Origin: an uncultured Prevotellaceae bacterium | GTDB lineage: Bacteria; Bacteroidota; Bacteroidia; Bacteroidales; Muribaculaceae | Assembly (NCBI GenBank): GCA_900316835.1 | Contig: ONEL01000003.1 | Coordinates: forward strand, 1 to 64,000 | Length of the DNA: 64,000 bases | Direction of reading: 5' to 3' | Part shown: positions 16,401 through 25,700 of the stretch, one piece after another | Layout: every line of letters starts with the position of its first letter | How positions within the stretch are numbered: position 1 is the first letter of the stretch | The notes under the pieces: model-generated | Seen by the model: only the letters and a program-made list of their open reading frames with translations | What the model was told of the DNA's origin: nothing | The model's database searches: none | Program-made: the position numbers and the translations under genes

Positions 16401-17639
16401 TTATTTCACCTTGTTCTGGATGGTGCAGATAGAAACGCGGTTCCACTCGGGCTCGCTAAACATCTCGCTGATGCCGTTACCCTCGCTCTGGATGCGACTA
16501 GCTTTAATCTTATACTTGCCAGTGAGCAGGTCGTAAACGGCCTTAGCACGGGCGTTAGCAAGGCGAATGTTGAGGTCCTCGGGACCATCTTTCGAAGCAT
16601 AGCCCTTGATGATGCAAGTAGCCTCGGGGTGGTTCTTCAAGAAGATAGCCACGCGCTCTACATTAGGCATCTGAGCAGTGCTAACCACACTCTTACCAAT
16701 CTCAAAGTAAACGTTGGTCTCAAGGTTCTCAATACTGTTATCAATAACATTGGTTTGAGTAACCACCTTGGGCTCACGCTTGTTGCACTCGTCGAGCTCG
16801 CGTTGCAGGCGCGCCGCACGTGCACGCTCGGCATCGGCGTCGGCAAGAGCGCTGCTCAACTGGCCACGCAAGTCATTAACTTGAGCGTTGATGGCATCGA
16901 TGTCGCGCTGAGTGTACTGCTTGGGGCACAGAGTCATGTAGTGCTCGCCATTGCTGTTCTTGAAATGATAGGTAAGACCTGCCTCAATCTCAACAGCTGC
17001 ACAGTTAGCATTGAAAACTGTAGTGTTTTGTGTAGCGCCACGACCCATGTACCATACTACAGCAGGCTTAAGCGAAACGGTGAGAGCTTTCTTCTCGCCC
17101 ACGTTCCAGTTAAGGTTAAGTCCAGCCTTGGTGTACCATGAGTTTTGGTCTGGAATATCATAGGTTACAATCTGCTCATTACCCACCTCGTAGGTACCGC
17201 TCTTGTAAGCGTGCCACCAGCCTGCGCCAAGCACAGCCTCAACATCGAGAGTGCGTGGAGAGCCCTTGTAGCCGAGCAACCAGTTAGAGAGGTTAATAGT
17301 ACCAAAAGCACCAACGAGCTGGTGATCAACGATTGTGGGGCTATAAATTCCCCAGATTGAAGGATGCAACATGCCGTAAGGCTTCTGCCATGATGATGTG
17401 TTAAACGACCACTCACCTTCAACACCCAGTCCCAGCACTGAGGTCACTTGCTTGCGAACCTCAATACCAGCCACGCCACGTGCACTCTTCCAGAAAGAAT
17501 AATGCTGGAAAGGAGAAACGATACCACCCTTGAGGGTGACTGAGATGTTGTCGTGCCACTTGCTACCTTCAACGGTAACTTGTGCCGATGCTGCACTAAG
17601 AGTCATAGCAGCAACAGCCAGCAATAAAAACTTTTTCAT
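16401..17639 (-). CDS. OmpA-family outer membrane protein
   Basis: About 412 residues from the ATG at 17639. An upstream in-frame ATG would add 17 residues before an obvious signal peptide, so I use 17639. The signal peptide ends in SAASAQ. An N-terminal outer-membrane beta-barrel follows (to about 240), then a helical, Arg/Ala/Asp-rich linker. The C-terminal OmpA peptidoglycan-binding domain has NVYFEIGKS, the ATCIIKGYASKDG strand-turn and the NIRLANARAKAVYD helix. It anchors the outer membrane to peptidoglycan. It is a paralogue of the protein at 29406-30683. Transcription probably ends at 16339-16380. Confidence 0.93.
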   Translation of the reverse strand: MKKFLLLAVAAMTLSAASAQVTVEGSKWHDNISVTLKGGIVSPFQHYSFWKSARGVAGIEVRKQVTSVLGLGVEGEWSFNTSSWQKPYGMLHPSIWGIYSPTIVDHQLVGAFGTINLSNWLLGYKGSPRTLDVEAVLGAGWWHAYKSGTYEVGNEQIVTYDIPDQNSWYTKAGLNLNWNVGEKKALTVSLKPAVVWYMGRGATQNTTVFNANCAAVEIEAGLTYHFKNSNGEHYMTLCPKQYTQRDIDAINAQVNDLRGQLSSALADADAERARAARLQRELDECNKREPKVVTQTNVIDNSIENLETNVYFEIGKSVVSTAQMPNVERVAIFLKNHPEATCIIKGYASKDGPEDLNIRLANARAKAVYDLLTGKYKIKASRIQSEGNGISEMFSEPEWNRVSICTIQNKVK

Positions 17640-17787
17640 ACCTAATAAATTAAATATTAAACATATACTCTTTATCAATCGTGTGTGCAAAAATAGTTAA
17701 TAATTACCACATTTTAAAATATTATTCTCAAAAACAGGTTATGAGCGCCCTCTTAGACTCTTGATAACACCCATTTTGATAGTCTTT

Positions 17788-19011
17788 TCAGTCCACATTG
17801 TGAAGATTGTGTCCCATGCGAGTTTTCTTGGTGTGCATGTAGAAACGATTATACTCGTTAGGCTCAACCTCGATGGGCACGTTCTCAACCACTTCAAGGC
17901 CATAACTTTCAAGCCCCACACGCTTCTTGGGATTATTAGTCATCAGGCGCATTTTTTTCACGCCCAGGATGCGAAGAATGTTGGCACCCACACCATAATC
18001 TCTCTCATCGGGCTTGAAGCCCAAGTGGGTGTTAGCGTCCACTGTATCAAGCCCTTCTTGTTGCAACTTGTAGGCCTTTATTTTATTCATCAGCCCAATG
18101 CCTCGACCTTCTTGACTCATATAGACTATCACTCCCTTGCCTTCGGCTTCAATCATCTTCATAGCCTTGTGCAACTGCTCGCCACACTCGCAACGCATGG
18201 AACCGAAGATGTCGCCTGTGGCGCACGATGAGTGCACACGCACCAGCAGAGGCTCGTTTTCTTCCCATTCACCCTTGATTAACGCTATGTGTTCCAGGTC
18301 ATTATTCAACTGGCGGAAAGGAATTAGCTTGAAATGCCCATATTGGGTGGGCATATCCACGAGTTCTCCCACCTCAACTATCTTCTCAGTGCGCAGTCGA
18401 TAGGCTATCAAGTCCTTAATGGAAATGATGGGCATGTTATATTTAGCAGCCACCTTCATCAGTTGCGGCAGGCGTGCCATAGTGCCGTCGGGGTTGATAA
18501 TCTCTATTAGAGCTGCAGCAGGCTGCATACCGGCAAGGCGAGTGAGGTCGATAGCTGCCTCGGTGTGCCCGGCACGTTTGAGCACACCCTTGTCCTGCGC
18601 CCGCAACGGATTAACGTGTCCTGGCCGTCCAAAGTCGGTGGGCTTGGCATTGGGGTTTGCCAGGTGACGAATAGTCTCGGCACGGTCGTGCATCGACACA
18701 CCAGTCGTACACCCCTCGAGTTTATCGATGGTTACTGTGAACGGAGTTCCCAGCATTGATGTATTATCGTCAACCTGCATAGTTAGCCCCAGTTGCTTGC
18801 ATCGCTCGCTGGTGACAGGTGTGCATAGCACTCCCCTGCCCTCACTCATCATGAAGTTCACTTTCTCCTCGGTAATTGCCTCGGCAGCAATAATGAAATC
18901 GCCCTCGTTCTCACGATCTTCATCATCTACCACAATTACAAACTCTCCCTTGCGGAATTGCTCAATGGCCTCATCGATAGTATTTAACTTAAACTCATTG
19001 TTTTCGGTCAT
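17788..19011 (-). CDS. ribBA: bifunctional DHBP synthase / GTP cyclohydrolase II (RibBA)
   Basis: A 407-residue fusion catalysing both entry steps of riboflavin synthesis. The N-terminal RibB half (about 1-205) carries [11 protein letters not shown] and the DRAETIRHL block, and makes 3,4-dihydroxy-2-butanone 4-phosphate from ribulose 5-phosphate. The C-terminal RibA half has the zinc-binding Cys set in VHSSCATGD and MRCECGEQ and the GRGIGL motif, and opens GTP. It is 17 bases downstream of the LptF/G permease gene and probably in its operon. No FMN riboswitch is visible. Confidence 0.97.
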   Translation of the reverse strand: MTENNEFKLNTIDEAIEQFRKGEFVIVVDDEDRENEGDFIIAAEAITEEKVNFMMSEGRGVLCTPVTSERCKQLGLTMQVDDNTSMLGTPFTVTIDKLEGCTTGVSMHDRAETIRHLANPNAKPTDFGRPGHVNPLRAQDKGVLKRAGHTEAAIDLTRLAGMQPAAALIEIINPDGTMARLPQLMKVAAKYNMPIISIKDLIAYRLRTEKIVEVGELVDMPTQYGHFKLIPFRQLNNDLEHIALIKGEWEENEPLLVRVHSSCATGDIFGSMRCECGEQLHKAMKMIEAEGKGVIVYMSQEGRGIGLMNKIKAYKLQQEGLDTVDANTHLGFKPDERDYGVGANILRILGVKKMRLMTNNPKKRVGLESYGLEVVENVPIEVEPNEYNRFYMHTKKTRMGHNLHNVD

Positions 19012-19028
19012 GTCTTAGTCTATAAAAT

Positions 19029-20984
19029 TTATTGTTGTGAAATTTCTTGATTATTATCATGATTTTGCTGTAGGATGTCACTCACCTCGTCACACACCCT
19101 CACGGCAGTTGACAACTCCCGCTTGAGGTTTGCCTGATGACGCGTTCCCACAAGATATAGCACCAATCCCACAGGGAAGACTACTGCCAGAGCGGTACCC
19201 ACGTGACGATAGTTGGTAATGTGATAAGTGAGTAGCTGGCGAATGATTGGGAAGTCCATTGCCTTGTTCAGCAATAGCTGGTCGCGAGAGTTTGACAAGT
19301 AATCGACCACATCTTCCACCTCGGTAGTGAGGTCTTTGAGCATCGTCTTGTCGTAACCCTGGCACAAATAAGTAAGATAGCTTTGCCGCCCAGCATATCG
19401 CTCGAGGAATTGCTGGCAATGAGCCTTGAGCGTAGCCACTTTCTCAAGAGCTACTGTGGTGTTTACTTCCTCTATAACAACCTCCTTGAGGGTGAGGTGT
19501 CGAGTTTGGTGCAAGCCAAGCAGTCGTCGGAAAAAGTTACGATAAGCGTCGGCATTGAACACAGCCGAGTCGTCGACAGCTTTCTTGGTAAGGAAAATAC
19601 CCAGTGGCAGCAACACCGCCGAGCTTAGCCATATACCTTGCCACACAGGCCAGCGCCCATCACGAGCCAGCTTATAGCCCATGTTGTCGATAACATAATA
19701 GACGATAAACAAAATAACAGAGATCACAATGGGCGTTCCCAGTCCACCCTTGCGGATGATGGCTCCCAATGGTGCCCCGATGAAGAAGAATATCAGGCAG
19801 GCAAGCGACAATGTAAACTTCTTTTGCAACTCTATCTCATGACGTCGAATAACCAGATTGTCATCTTCCATAGCATAACTGCGGAACTCATAGTTTTGCT
19901 TTTCCATCTTCACCCTTGAAATGGCGCCATTAAGTAACATCATGCGAGCGGTTGGCGACATGGAGGCATAGATGGAGTCAAAATCTACCGGCCGCGACAT
20001 CTTCACTGGCTTGACGAGAACAATCTCGCCAGTGCCATCGGTCTTGAAATTGACACGGCTAGTGGGCACACCCACAACAGGCATTGCCCGCATCTCTCTC
20101 CCCACGGCATTTCCCATTGAGTCGACTCGCTGATTCACCGAGTCGATGGTTTGTCGCAGTTCCTTGATATTCTTGCCAATGTATTGCGAGCGCATCGTCT
20201 CATCGTCCATGCGGTTGAAATTATCGTTATAGGGTATTATAATCTCCTTGCTCTTAAACGACTCGCGACGATACATCTCGTTGCCAAGCTGGGTGTCGAG
20301 AGTGGTACCCGCCGCCAGGTCCTCATACCAGTTGCCATGGTCAAGACTAAGGATGAGGTGAGTTTTGTCGGGAGTCATGCTCAAGCTTCCCGAGTCGGCA
20401 GCGACGATGCGAGGATAGGTAGAACTAATCGACACGTCATAGATGAGAATGCCATAGAGCTTGTCGTTCTTGGGGTTCTTTTGCTTGACATAGAGGTTGT
20501 AGCCCGGAATTTGACTATAGATAGCCCCCTCGGGGATATCGAGTGTGGGTGATTTTTGACGCATGGAGAATAATAGTGTCCACATTTTCACTTGCGACTG
20601 TGGCAACACGTCATTCTGAAAGAAAAAAGCTCCCACACTCACCAGAGCGATAAATACCGTGAGAGGTTTCATCACCGTGAGTAGTGAGATACCGCTACTC
20701 TTCATGGCTGTGAGCTCAAAGTGCTCGCCCAGGTTTCCAAATGTCATTAATGAAGCCAGCAGAATTGATAGCGGCAATGCAAGCGGAATCATCGACAAGG
20801 CGGCATAGAAGAAAAGCTCGGCGATGAGATCTACACTCAACCCCTTTCCCACTAGTTCATCGATGTATTTCCACAGGAACTGCATCATCACAATAAAAAG
20901 ACAAATGAAGAACGTCATCATGAACAAGGGCAAGAATGTCTTGAGCATGAAGATGTAGAGTCTTTTTATCTTGAGTGATGCCAT
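19029..20984 (-). CDS. LptF/LptG-type permease (YjgP/YjgQ family) with C-terminal extension
   Basis: 651 residues. It is an inner-membrane subunit of the LPS export ABC transporter, which lifts LPS out of the inner membrane. N-terminal membrane segments lie within about 10-115. A large periplasmic beta-jellyroll domain spans about 125-385, then three more helices about 390-475. The extra ~170 residues after that include a helical region and a further membrane segment near 600-618. Bacteroidota commonly have one long paralogue of this kind; the role of the extension is unknown. The gene lies 38 bases after the PHP phosphatase gene and before ribBA. Confidence 0.9.
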   Translation of the reverse strand: MASLKIKRLYIFMLKTFLPLFMMTFFICLFIVMMQFLWKYIDELVGKGLSVDLIAELFFYAALSMIPLALPLSILLASLMTFGNLGEHFELTAMKSSGISLLTVMKPLTVFIALVSVGAFFFQNDVLPQSQVKMWTLLFSMRQKSPTLDIPEGAIYSQIPGYNLYVKQKNPKNDKLYGILIYDVSISSTYPRIVAADSGSLSMTPDKTHLILSLDHGNWYEDLAAGTTLDTQLGNEMYRRESFKSKEIIIPYNDNFNRMDDETMRSQYIGKNIKELRQTIDSVNQRVDSMGNAVGREMRAMPVVGVPTSRVNFKTDGTGEIVLVKPVKMSRPVDFDSIYASMSPTARMMLLNGAISRVKMEKQNYEFRSYAMEDDNLVIRRHEIELQKKFTLSLACLIFFFIGAPLGAIIRKGGLGTPIVISVILFIVYYVIDNMGYKLARDGRWPVWQGIWLSSAVLLPLGIFLTKKAVDDSAVFNADAYRNFFRRLLGLHQTRHLTLKEVVIEEVNTTVALEKVATLKAHCQQFLERYAGRQSYLTYLCQGYDKTMLKDLTTEVEDVVDYLSNSRDQLLLNKAMDFPIIRQLLTYHITNYRHVGTALAVVFPVGLVLYLVGTRHQANLKRELSTAVRVCDEVSDILQQNHDNNQEISQQ

Positions 20985-21022
20985 GGATAAATGACTATTG
21001 TGGTAATGATGACCCGCGTTGA

Positions 21023-21775
21023 TTAGAACCCAAAATCCTTATCATTGATAATGCGACCGGGTAAATTATATTTATCACATAACTTGCGCCAGTCACGACT
21101 ACCAATGTATTCCTTAATGATTTGAGCATGCTCCATGTTGTGCATGTCGCTACCGAGCATGTCGCACAGGTTGTTTTGTATTAGCCACAGGGCGCGTTCG
21201 CGAGCCCCCTTGCCAAAGTATCCAGCCAGCGACAAAATATTTATTTGGAATTTTACGCTAGCATTGTGTAATGTCTTGTATCGGTCGCGACGGTCGTTAT
21301 AGTAACGATATCGCTCAGGATGGGCTAAAATGGGACGATAGCCTTTTACCTGTAGGTCAAACATCATGTTGTCGATACCAATGAGTTCTTGAGCAAACGA
21401 GTTCTCTAGAAGCACATGATTTCCCGGCAATGGAAGCAAGTGTCCAGCCTCATACTCTTGAGTCCAATACTCGTCGATGCGGTATTCGGCCGAGACATAA
21501 ATATTGATAGGCAAGCCTTCGCGGGCAATCGCGTTTTTTAGTTCTTCATAGGCAGCGGTGAGCGACTCGGGGGTGTTCTCAAATGTCTCGGCAGTGACGT
21601 GCGAAGTGCACATCACATGAGAGATGCCCATGTCGAGCTGAGCTTGTAACATCTCAAGCGACTCCTCCACACTTTGCGAGCCATGGTCCACCCCAGGCAA
21701 GATGTGGCTATGCACATCGGTGGTATAGAACAACTTAGCGTCTTTCTTAGACTTTCTTTGGAATATATTGAACAT
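21023..21775 (-). CDS. CpsB/CapC-type tyrosine-protein phosphatase (PHP domain)
   Basis: A 250-residue PHP-fold metal-dependent phosphatase. Metal-ligand motifs are visible: DVHSHILPGVDHG near residue 20, HVTAE near 60, HPERYRYY near 155 and SDMHN near 213. Homologues remove phosphate from tyrosine kinases that control capsule and exopolysaccharide chain length. No kinase or capsule gene is nearby, so the substrate is open. It is the first gene of a probable operon with the LptF/G permease and ribBA, preceded by a -7 box. Confidence 0.9.
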   Translation of the reverse strand: MFNIFQRKSKKDAKLFYTTDVHSHILPGVDHGSQSVEESLEMLQAQLDMGISHVMCTSHVTAETFENTPESLTAAYEELKNAIAREGLPINIYVSAEYRIDEYWTQEYEAGHLLPLPGNHVLLENSFAQELIGIDNMMFDLQVKGYRPILAHPERYRYYNDRRDRYKTLHNASVKFQINILSLAGYFGKGARERALWLIQNNLCDMLGSDMHNMEHAQIIKEYIGSRDWRKLCDKYNLPGRIINDKDFGF

Positions 21776-21819
21776 TGCTGTTTAAAAATTACTTTATTCT
21801 GTTTTGTAAAAAACGACCA

Positions 21820-21827
21820 CAAAGGTA
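21820..21827 (-). promoter_or_regulatory. -7 box for the phosphatase-lptFG-ribBA operon
   Basis: TACCTTTG on the minus strand, 45 bases upstream of the ATG at 21775. Confidence 0.5.
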
Positions 21828-21924
21828 GTACTTTTTCTTTACACCTTGTTTATAATAATATTTTTATTTTAAAAAATAAACTATAATTAAGATACCATTA
21901 TTGCGCGAGTATTATTTTTTTGAG

Positions 21925-21932
21925 TAATTTTG
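21925..21932 (+). promoter_or_regulatory. -7 box for the 328-aa secreted protein / thioesterase pair
   Basis: TAATTTTG, 30 bases upstream of the ATG at 21962. Confidence 0.45.
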
Positions 21933-21961
21933 GCACAAATTAAAAAAAACATTACTTGAAA

Positions 21962-22942
21962 ATGAGAAAATTAAGATACCTAATGGCTATAGCGCTTGTG
22001 TGTGCCTGCACATGTAACGCAAGCGCCGCGACCGACATTAAGGTTAATAAAGAATGGCAACAATGCGTGCTGGCGGCTATTGACTCATTCCCACAAAATG
22101 GTGGTTATTACACAGGAGCACGCCCCAACGACACCTTTAAGAAAACAGCTTGGAAAGGTCTGCACCAAGCCTATCAAATGACCCTTGCCGACCCTAGGCC
22201 CAATTTCCGCCAGGAACTCGCTCAACCCTCATTCTGCTCAAGTGCGACCTATGCCGCTCTTATCAAGGCCCTGCTCTTGTGGGACACCAAGGGTGTGATT
22301 TCTCGCCAAGCATGGCTTTTCATGAAACCCTTTGTGGGAATAGTTGACAACATGAACGAGAAAGGGTTCTACCAGAGCGACGGACAGGGATTTTGGGGAA
22401 TGATGAATGGTAACGGACCGGCAGTAGCCGTTTTGTTCCACCAGCTCAAGGTGGGATTTAACTTTACCGCCTTCCGCGGTGCCAAGACTGAGGTATGCAA
22501 AGAAGCTCCCGATGAACGCTACCTCAGCGACGATGAGTGGCGCAACCACCCCGTGTGGCAACAAGCCGTGCCCGGCGACTTCATGAAAATATTTTGGAAC
22601 CGCGACGATGACAGCGGTGCCATCATTGGCGACAATGGTGTAAAGGGTGACCTGCAAGAGCATGGACACAGTGTGATTTTCATGGGCGTCGACAACGAGG
22701 GCTATGTCACCTACTGGAGTAGCAATGGCCCTGGCGAGAATCCCGCTGAGATGGGCTATGGAATGGGGCGTTGCGACAAGACAAAGATACAACGCGTAGT
22801 ATTCTCAAGAATTCTCTACCCCGAGAAATTCGACAACGTGAAAAAGCTACTACCCAAGGACATTAATCAGTATATCTACGACCTAAACGGTAAAAAACAT
22901 AGTACAACCAAGGAACTAAAAAAACACACAGGAATTAAATGA
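21962..22942 (+). CDS. secreted protein, possible NlpC/P60- or papain-like amidase
   Basis: About 326 residues from the ATG at 21962 (an in-frame TTG lies 6 bases earlier). A signal peptide ends at NASAA. A Cys in SFCSSATYAAL (about residue 87) sits at the start of a predicted helix, and a His lies in HGHSVIFMGVDNEGYVTYWS (about 234). This Cys-helix plus His-strand order is what NlpC/P60 and CHAP-type amidases show, so a cell-wall or peptide amidase is possible. The relation is by eye, not a confirmed family. Its stop overlaps the start of the next gene by 4 bases, indicating translational coupling. Confidence 0.65.
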   Translation: MRKLRYLMAIALVCACTCNASAATDIKVNKEWQQCVLAAIDSFPQNGGYYTGARPNDTFKKTAWKGLHQAYQMTLADPRPNFRQELAQPSFCSSATYAALIKALLLWDTKGVISRQAWLFMKPFVGIVDNMNEKGFYQSDGQGFWGMMNGNGPAVAVLFHQLKVGFNFTAFRGAKTEVCKEAPDERYLSDDEWRNHPVWQQAVPGDFMKIFWNRDDDSGAIIGDNGVKGDLQEHGHSVIFMGVDNEGYVTYWSSNGPGENPAEMGYGMGRCDKTKIQRVVFSRILYPEKFDNVKKLLPKDINQYIYDLNGKKHSTTKELKKHTGIK

Positions 22943-23691
22943 TACCCACCAACCCCAACCTAAAAGAATACCAGCAGTCGTTCTACCTATCGGCTGGCGA
23001 GTGTAATCCACAGTGCGAGATGCCACTCACGCTTCTTGTTTCAAGAGTAATTGAAGTTGCCACCAACCATGCCAACTCATGGGGAGTGGGCTACGCGCGA
23101 CTCATCGAGGACAACCAGGGATGGGTCCTCTCGCGAGTCACAGTAGAGATGAAACGATACCCACGAGTTGACGAGTGGTACACTCTCACAACATGGATTG
23201 AAGACTATAACCGCCATTTCTCGCAACGCAACATCGAGGTTGCGACAAGCGACGGCGAGGTGCTGGGATATGTGCGCACCATCTGGGTGGTAATAAACCT
23301 AAAAACTCGCGAGAGTGTAGATATCTCAAAGCTTAGCTACATTGCCAACAACGTCACCTCTCACCCATGCCCCATTGAGCCACAAAGCCGTTTGCGACCA
23401 TTTGAGCCAACACGCACGACAAGCTACCGCTTCGCCTACTGCGACATCGACTTCAACGGGCATGTAAACACCCTGCGATACCTCGAGCACCTGATGAACC
23501 AGTTCTCGATGCAACATTACAACGACAACTTCATCCACCGCATGGAAATTGCCTTCGTCAAGGAAGCCTACTACGACAGCGAAGCGCAAATTCTAATCGA
23601 CGACAACGACCCCATGAACGTGCGCCTCGACATCAACGCCGACGACGCGACTCGCGTGCGCTCTCGTTTCATCTTCCAAGAACGGCAATAA
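22939..23691 (+). CDS. acyl-ACP thioesterase
   Basis: 250 residues with two hotdog folds, the FatA/FatB-like arrangement. It releases free fatty acids from acyl-ACP in the cytoplasm. N-terminal half: VSRVIEVATNHANSWGVGYARL and WVLSRVTVEMKRYP. Second half: the YCDIDFNGHVNTLRYLEHLM block, where Asn/His are the expected catalytic residues. It is coupled by ATGA overlap to the secreted protein before it, an odd partnership. It converges on the YigZ gene with 28 bases between. Confidence 0.93.
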   Translation: MIPTNPNLKEYQQSFYLSAGECNPQCEMPLTLLVSRVIEVATNHANSWGVGYARLIEDNQGWVLSRVTVEMKRYPRVDEWYTLTTWIEDYNRHFSQRNIEVATSDGEVLGYVRTIWVVINLKTRESVDISKLSYIANNVTSHPCPIEPQSRLRPFEPTRTTSYRFAYCDIDFNGHVNTLRYLEHLMNQFSMQHYNDNFIHRMEIAFVKEAYYDSEAQILIDDNDPMNVRLDINADDATRVRSRFIFQERQ

Positions 23692-23719
23692 GTAATTAGA
23701 GACGGTATTGACTTTTAGT

Positions 23720-24328
23720 TCATTTTTCGGTAACGCCATCGATGGCAAGAAGGCGATCACGCAATGCGGTGAGGCGGTCGGCATCGGTTTCAATGGTCAT
23801 CGAGCACACGTTATCGAATTGCTGGTCAAGGACCTTGAGGTCGCCGCTTTTCACCAGTTTCATCACGTCGTTCATGGCAAGGTAAGGAAATGTGAATGAA
23901 AGAGTTGCCTGCTCGTGACACTCAAGGATTTCGCCTGCTTCGATGGCGGCGCGTGCCGCCTCACGATAGGCCACAATCAGCCCCGAGGTACCAAGTTTGA
24001 TACCGCCAAAGTATCGCACCACAGCAATCACCACATTAGTGAGGCCAAACGAGTTGATTTGCCCCAAAATGGGCTTTCCAGCAGTGCCACTTGGCTCACC
24101 ATTATCGCTCGAAAGGTATTCATTGCGCCCTGTTCCAATCATGTAGGCCCAGCAGCAATGCCGTGCGTCGTGATATTTGTTTGAAATCTGCTTAATGAGA
24201 GCCTTAGCCTCATCGGCACTCGCGGCAGGTTGAGCAATGGCAATGAATTTGCTCATTTTCTCCTTGTAAATGCCTTGCGACACACCCTTCAGCGTTTTAT
24301 AAAAATCACTCATACTTGGTATTTTCAA
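23720..24328 (-). CDS. YigZ/IMPACT family protein
   Basis: 202 residues. The N-terminal IMPACT domain has the characteristic SSDNGEPSGTAGKPIL and VVRYFGGIKLG motifs, and a C-terminal ferredoxin-like DUF1949 part follows. Relatives are linked to translation regulation or an uncharacterised peptidase-like role; the biochemical function in bacteria is unsettled. Monocistronic, divergent from the DUF4494 gene. Confidence 0.95.
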   Translation of the reverse strand: MKIPSMSDFYKTLKGVSQGIYKEKMSKFIAIAQPAASADEAKALIKQISNKYHDARHCCWAYMIGTGRNEYLSSDNGEPSGTAGKPILGQINSFGLTNVVIAVVRYFGGIKLGTSGLIVAYREAARAAIEAGEILECHEQATLSFTFPYLAMNDVMKLVKSGDLKVLDQQFDNVCSMTIETDADRLTALRDRLLAIDGVTEK

Positions 24329-24360
24329 CTATTGATGATGCAAATATAATAATATTTTTA

Positions 24361-24368
24361 TAACTTTG
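24361..24368 (+). promoter_or_regulatory. -7 box for DUF4494-yggS
   Basis: TAACTTTG, 42 bases upstream of the ATG at 24411. Confidence 0.5.
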
Positions 24369-24410
24369 CACTCAATTTTAACGAAACTCATATAACAACA
24401 AAAATTATTT

Positions 24411-24878
24411 ATGGCAACCTACTTTGAATGTAAAGTGAAATATGACCGCACCCTTGAGACTGGTGCGCAGAAAACCGTTACCGAACCTTATCTTGTTGAC
24501 GCCCTGTCGTTTACCGAAGCCGAAGCCCGCATCACCGAAGAGATGCGCCCCTACACCACTGGCGAGTTTGCCGTCACAGCAGTGAAGCGCGTGAAATATG
24601 ACGACATTTTTTTCCATCAAGGTGGCGACCGCTGGTACAAGGTAAAAATCAACATGATAACCATCGACGAGAAAACCGCTGCCGAGAAGCGCACAGCCAG
24701 CAACTCGCTCGTGCAGGCCAGCGAATTTAAGGAGGCACTTGACATTTTCCTCGAGAACATGCGCGGCACAATGTTTGACTATGAAATTGCCGCTATCGAC
24801 GAGACCCCACTGATGGATGTCTTTGCCGCCGACCTCACCCACACCATTGCCGACAAAGAGAAAAAAGAAGAAGAGTAA
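24411..24878 (+). CDS. DUF4494 domain protein
   Basis: 155 residues, cytosolic, no signal peptide. The start ATYFECKVKYDRTLETG, the TEAEARI block and the KVKINMITIDEKT / QASEFKEAL segments match DUF4494, a family I know essentially from Bacteroidota. Its function is unknown. The tail is Lys/Glu-only (KEKKEEE). It is 15 bases upstream of yggS and surely in the same transcript, which hints at a housekeeping role. Confidence 0.9.
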   Translation: MATYFECKVKYDRTLETGAQKTVTEPYLVDALSFTEAEARITEEMRPYTTGEFAVTAVKRVKYDDIFFHQGGDRWYKVKINMITIDEKTAAEKRTASNSLVQASEFKEALDIFLENMRGTMFDYEIAAIDETPLMDVFAADLTHTIADKEKKEEE

Positions 24879-24893
24879 CGCACAATAGATATC

Positions 24894-25562
24894 ATGTCAA
24901 CAATAGCCCAAAACCTAAAACAATTAACTAGTAAGCTACCCACAGGCGTCAAGCTCGTGGCTGTGTCAAAGTTCCACCCTGTGGAACGACTTCAGGAAGC
25001 CTACGATGCGGGACAAAGACTCTTTGGCGAAAATCGCGCACAAGAGCTAGCGTCAAAAGCGCCACAGCTACCCGCCGACATTGAGTGGAACTTTATAGGT
25101 CACCTGCAAAAGAACAAGGTGCGAATGATCATTCCTCATGTAGCGATGATTCAAAGTGTGGACTCGGTAGAACTGCTCACCCTCATCAACAAGGAGGCAG
25201 CCAGAGTCAATAGACACATTAAAGTATTACTTCAGCTCCATGTTGCCAAGGAGCAGACTAAAAGTGGCTTCACCGTAGACGAAGTGCTGAAAGCCGCCGC
25301 CGAAGGTAATTTTGAAAACCTGAGCAATGTCACCATTGCCGGAGTGATGGCAATGGCCACATTTACCGACGACATGCAGCAAGTGGCAAGCGAGTTTGAA
25401 ACGGTTCACGACACTTTCATCAAGCTTCGTGAAATGAAGTTTGCCACCCCCGAATTCAAAGAGATTAGCATGGGCATGAGCGATGACTGGACCATTGCCG
25501 TAGAGCATGGAGCAACAATAGTTCGCATCGGCACCGACATCTTTGGCGCACGCGAATATTGA
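24894..25562 (+). CDS. YggS family pyridoxal-phosphate homeostasis protein
   Basis: A 222-residue single-domain alanine-racemase-fold protein that buffers pyridoxal 5'-phosphate. The PLP Lys lies in AVSKFHP (about residue 25). FGENRAQEL, WNFIGHLQKNK, the SVDS turn and the C-terminal SMGMSDDWTIAVEHGATIVRIG stretch (split over 25465-25533) are all diagnostic. Normal length, second gene after DUF4494. Confidence 0.96.
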   Translation: MSTIAQNLKQLTSKLPTGVKLVAVSKFHPVERLQEAYDAGQRLFGENRAQELASKAPQLPADIEWNFIGHLQKNKVRMIIPHVAMIQSVDSVELLTLINKEAARVNRHIKVLLQLHVAKEQTKSGFTVDEVLKAAAEGNFENLSNVTIAGVMAMATFTDDMQQVASEFETVHDTFIKLREMKFATPEFKEISMGMSDDWTIAVEHGATIVRIGTDIFGAREY

Positions 25563-25590
25563 CACTCCTAATTCAAAAAAAATATCAATT

Positions 25591-25648
25591 TGCCACATTA
25601 ATTAAAAATTATGCTTACCTTTACAAGCTTGTTTTTATCAATGTGGCA
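25591..25648 (+). promoter_or_regulatory. long-range inverted repeat in the yggS-MFS gap
   Basis: TGCCACATT (25591-25599) is the exact complement of AATGTGGCA (25640-25648), with a 40-base A/T-rich middle. It could form a leader stem or serve as two operator half-sites for the MFS gene 52 bases downstream. Function not known. Confidence 0.35.
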
Positions 25649-25700
25649 TTTTCACAACTTTTTGTACAAGAAATACTAACAAATAATACTATCAAAAACA

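Noticed and set aside
17788..19011. FMN riboswitch upstream of ribBA
   Set aside because: Only 17 bases separate it from the upstream permease gene, and no conserved aptamer sequence is visible before the operon.
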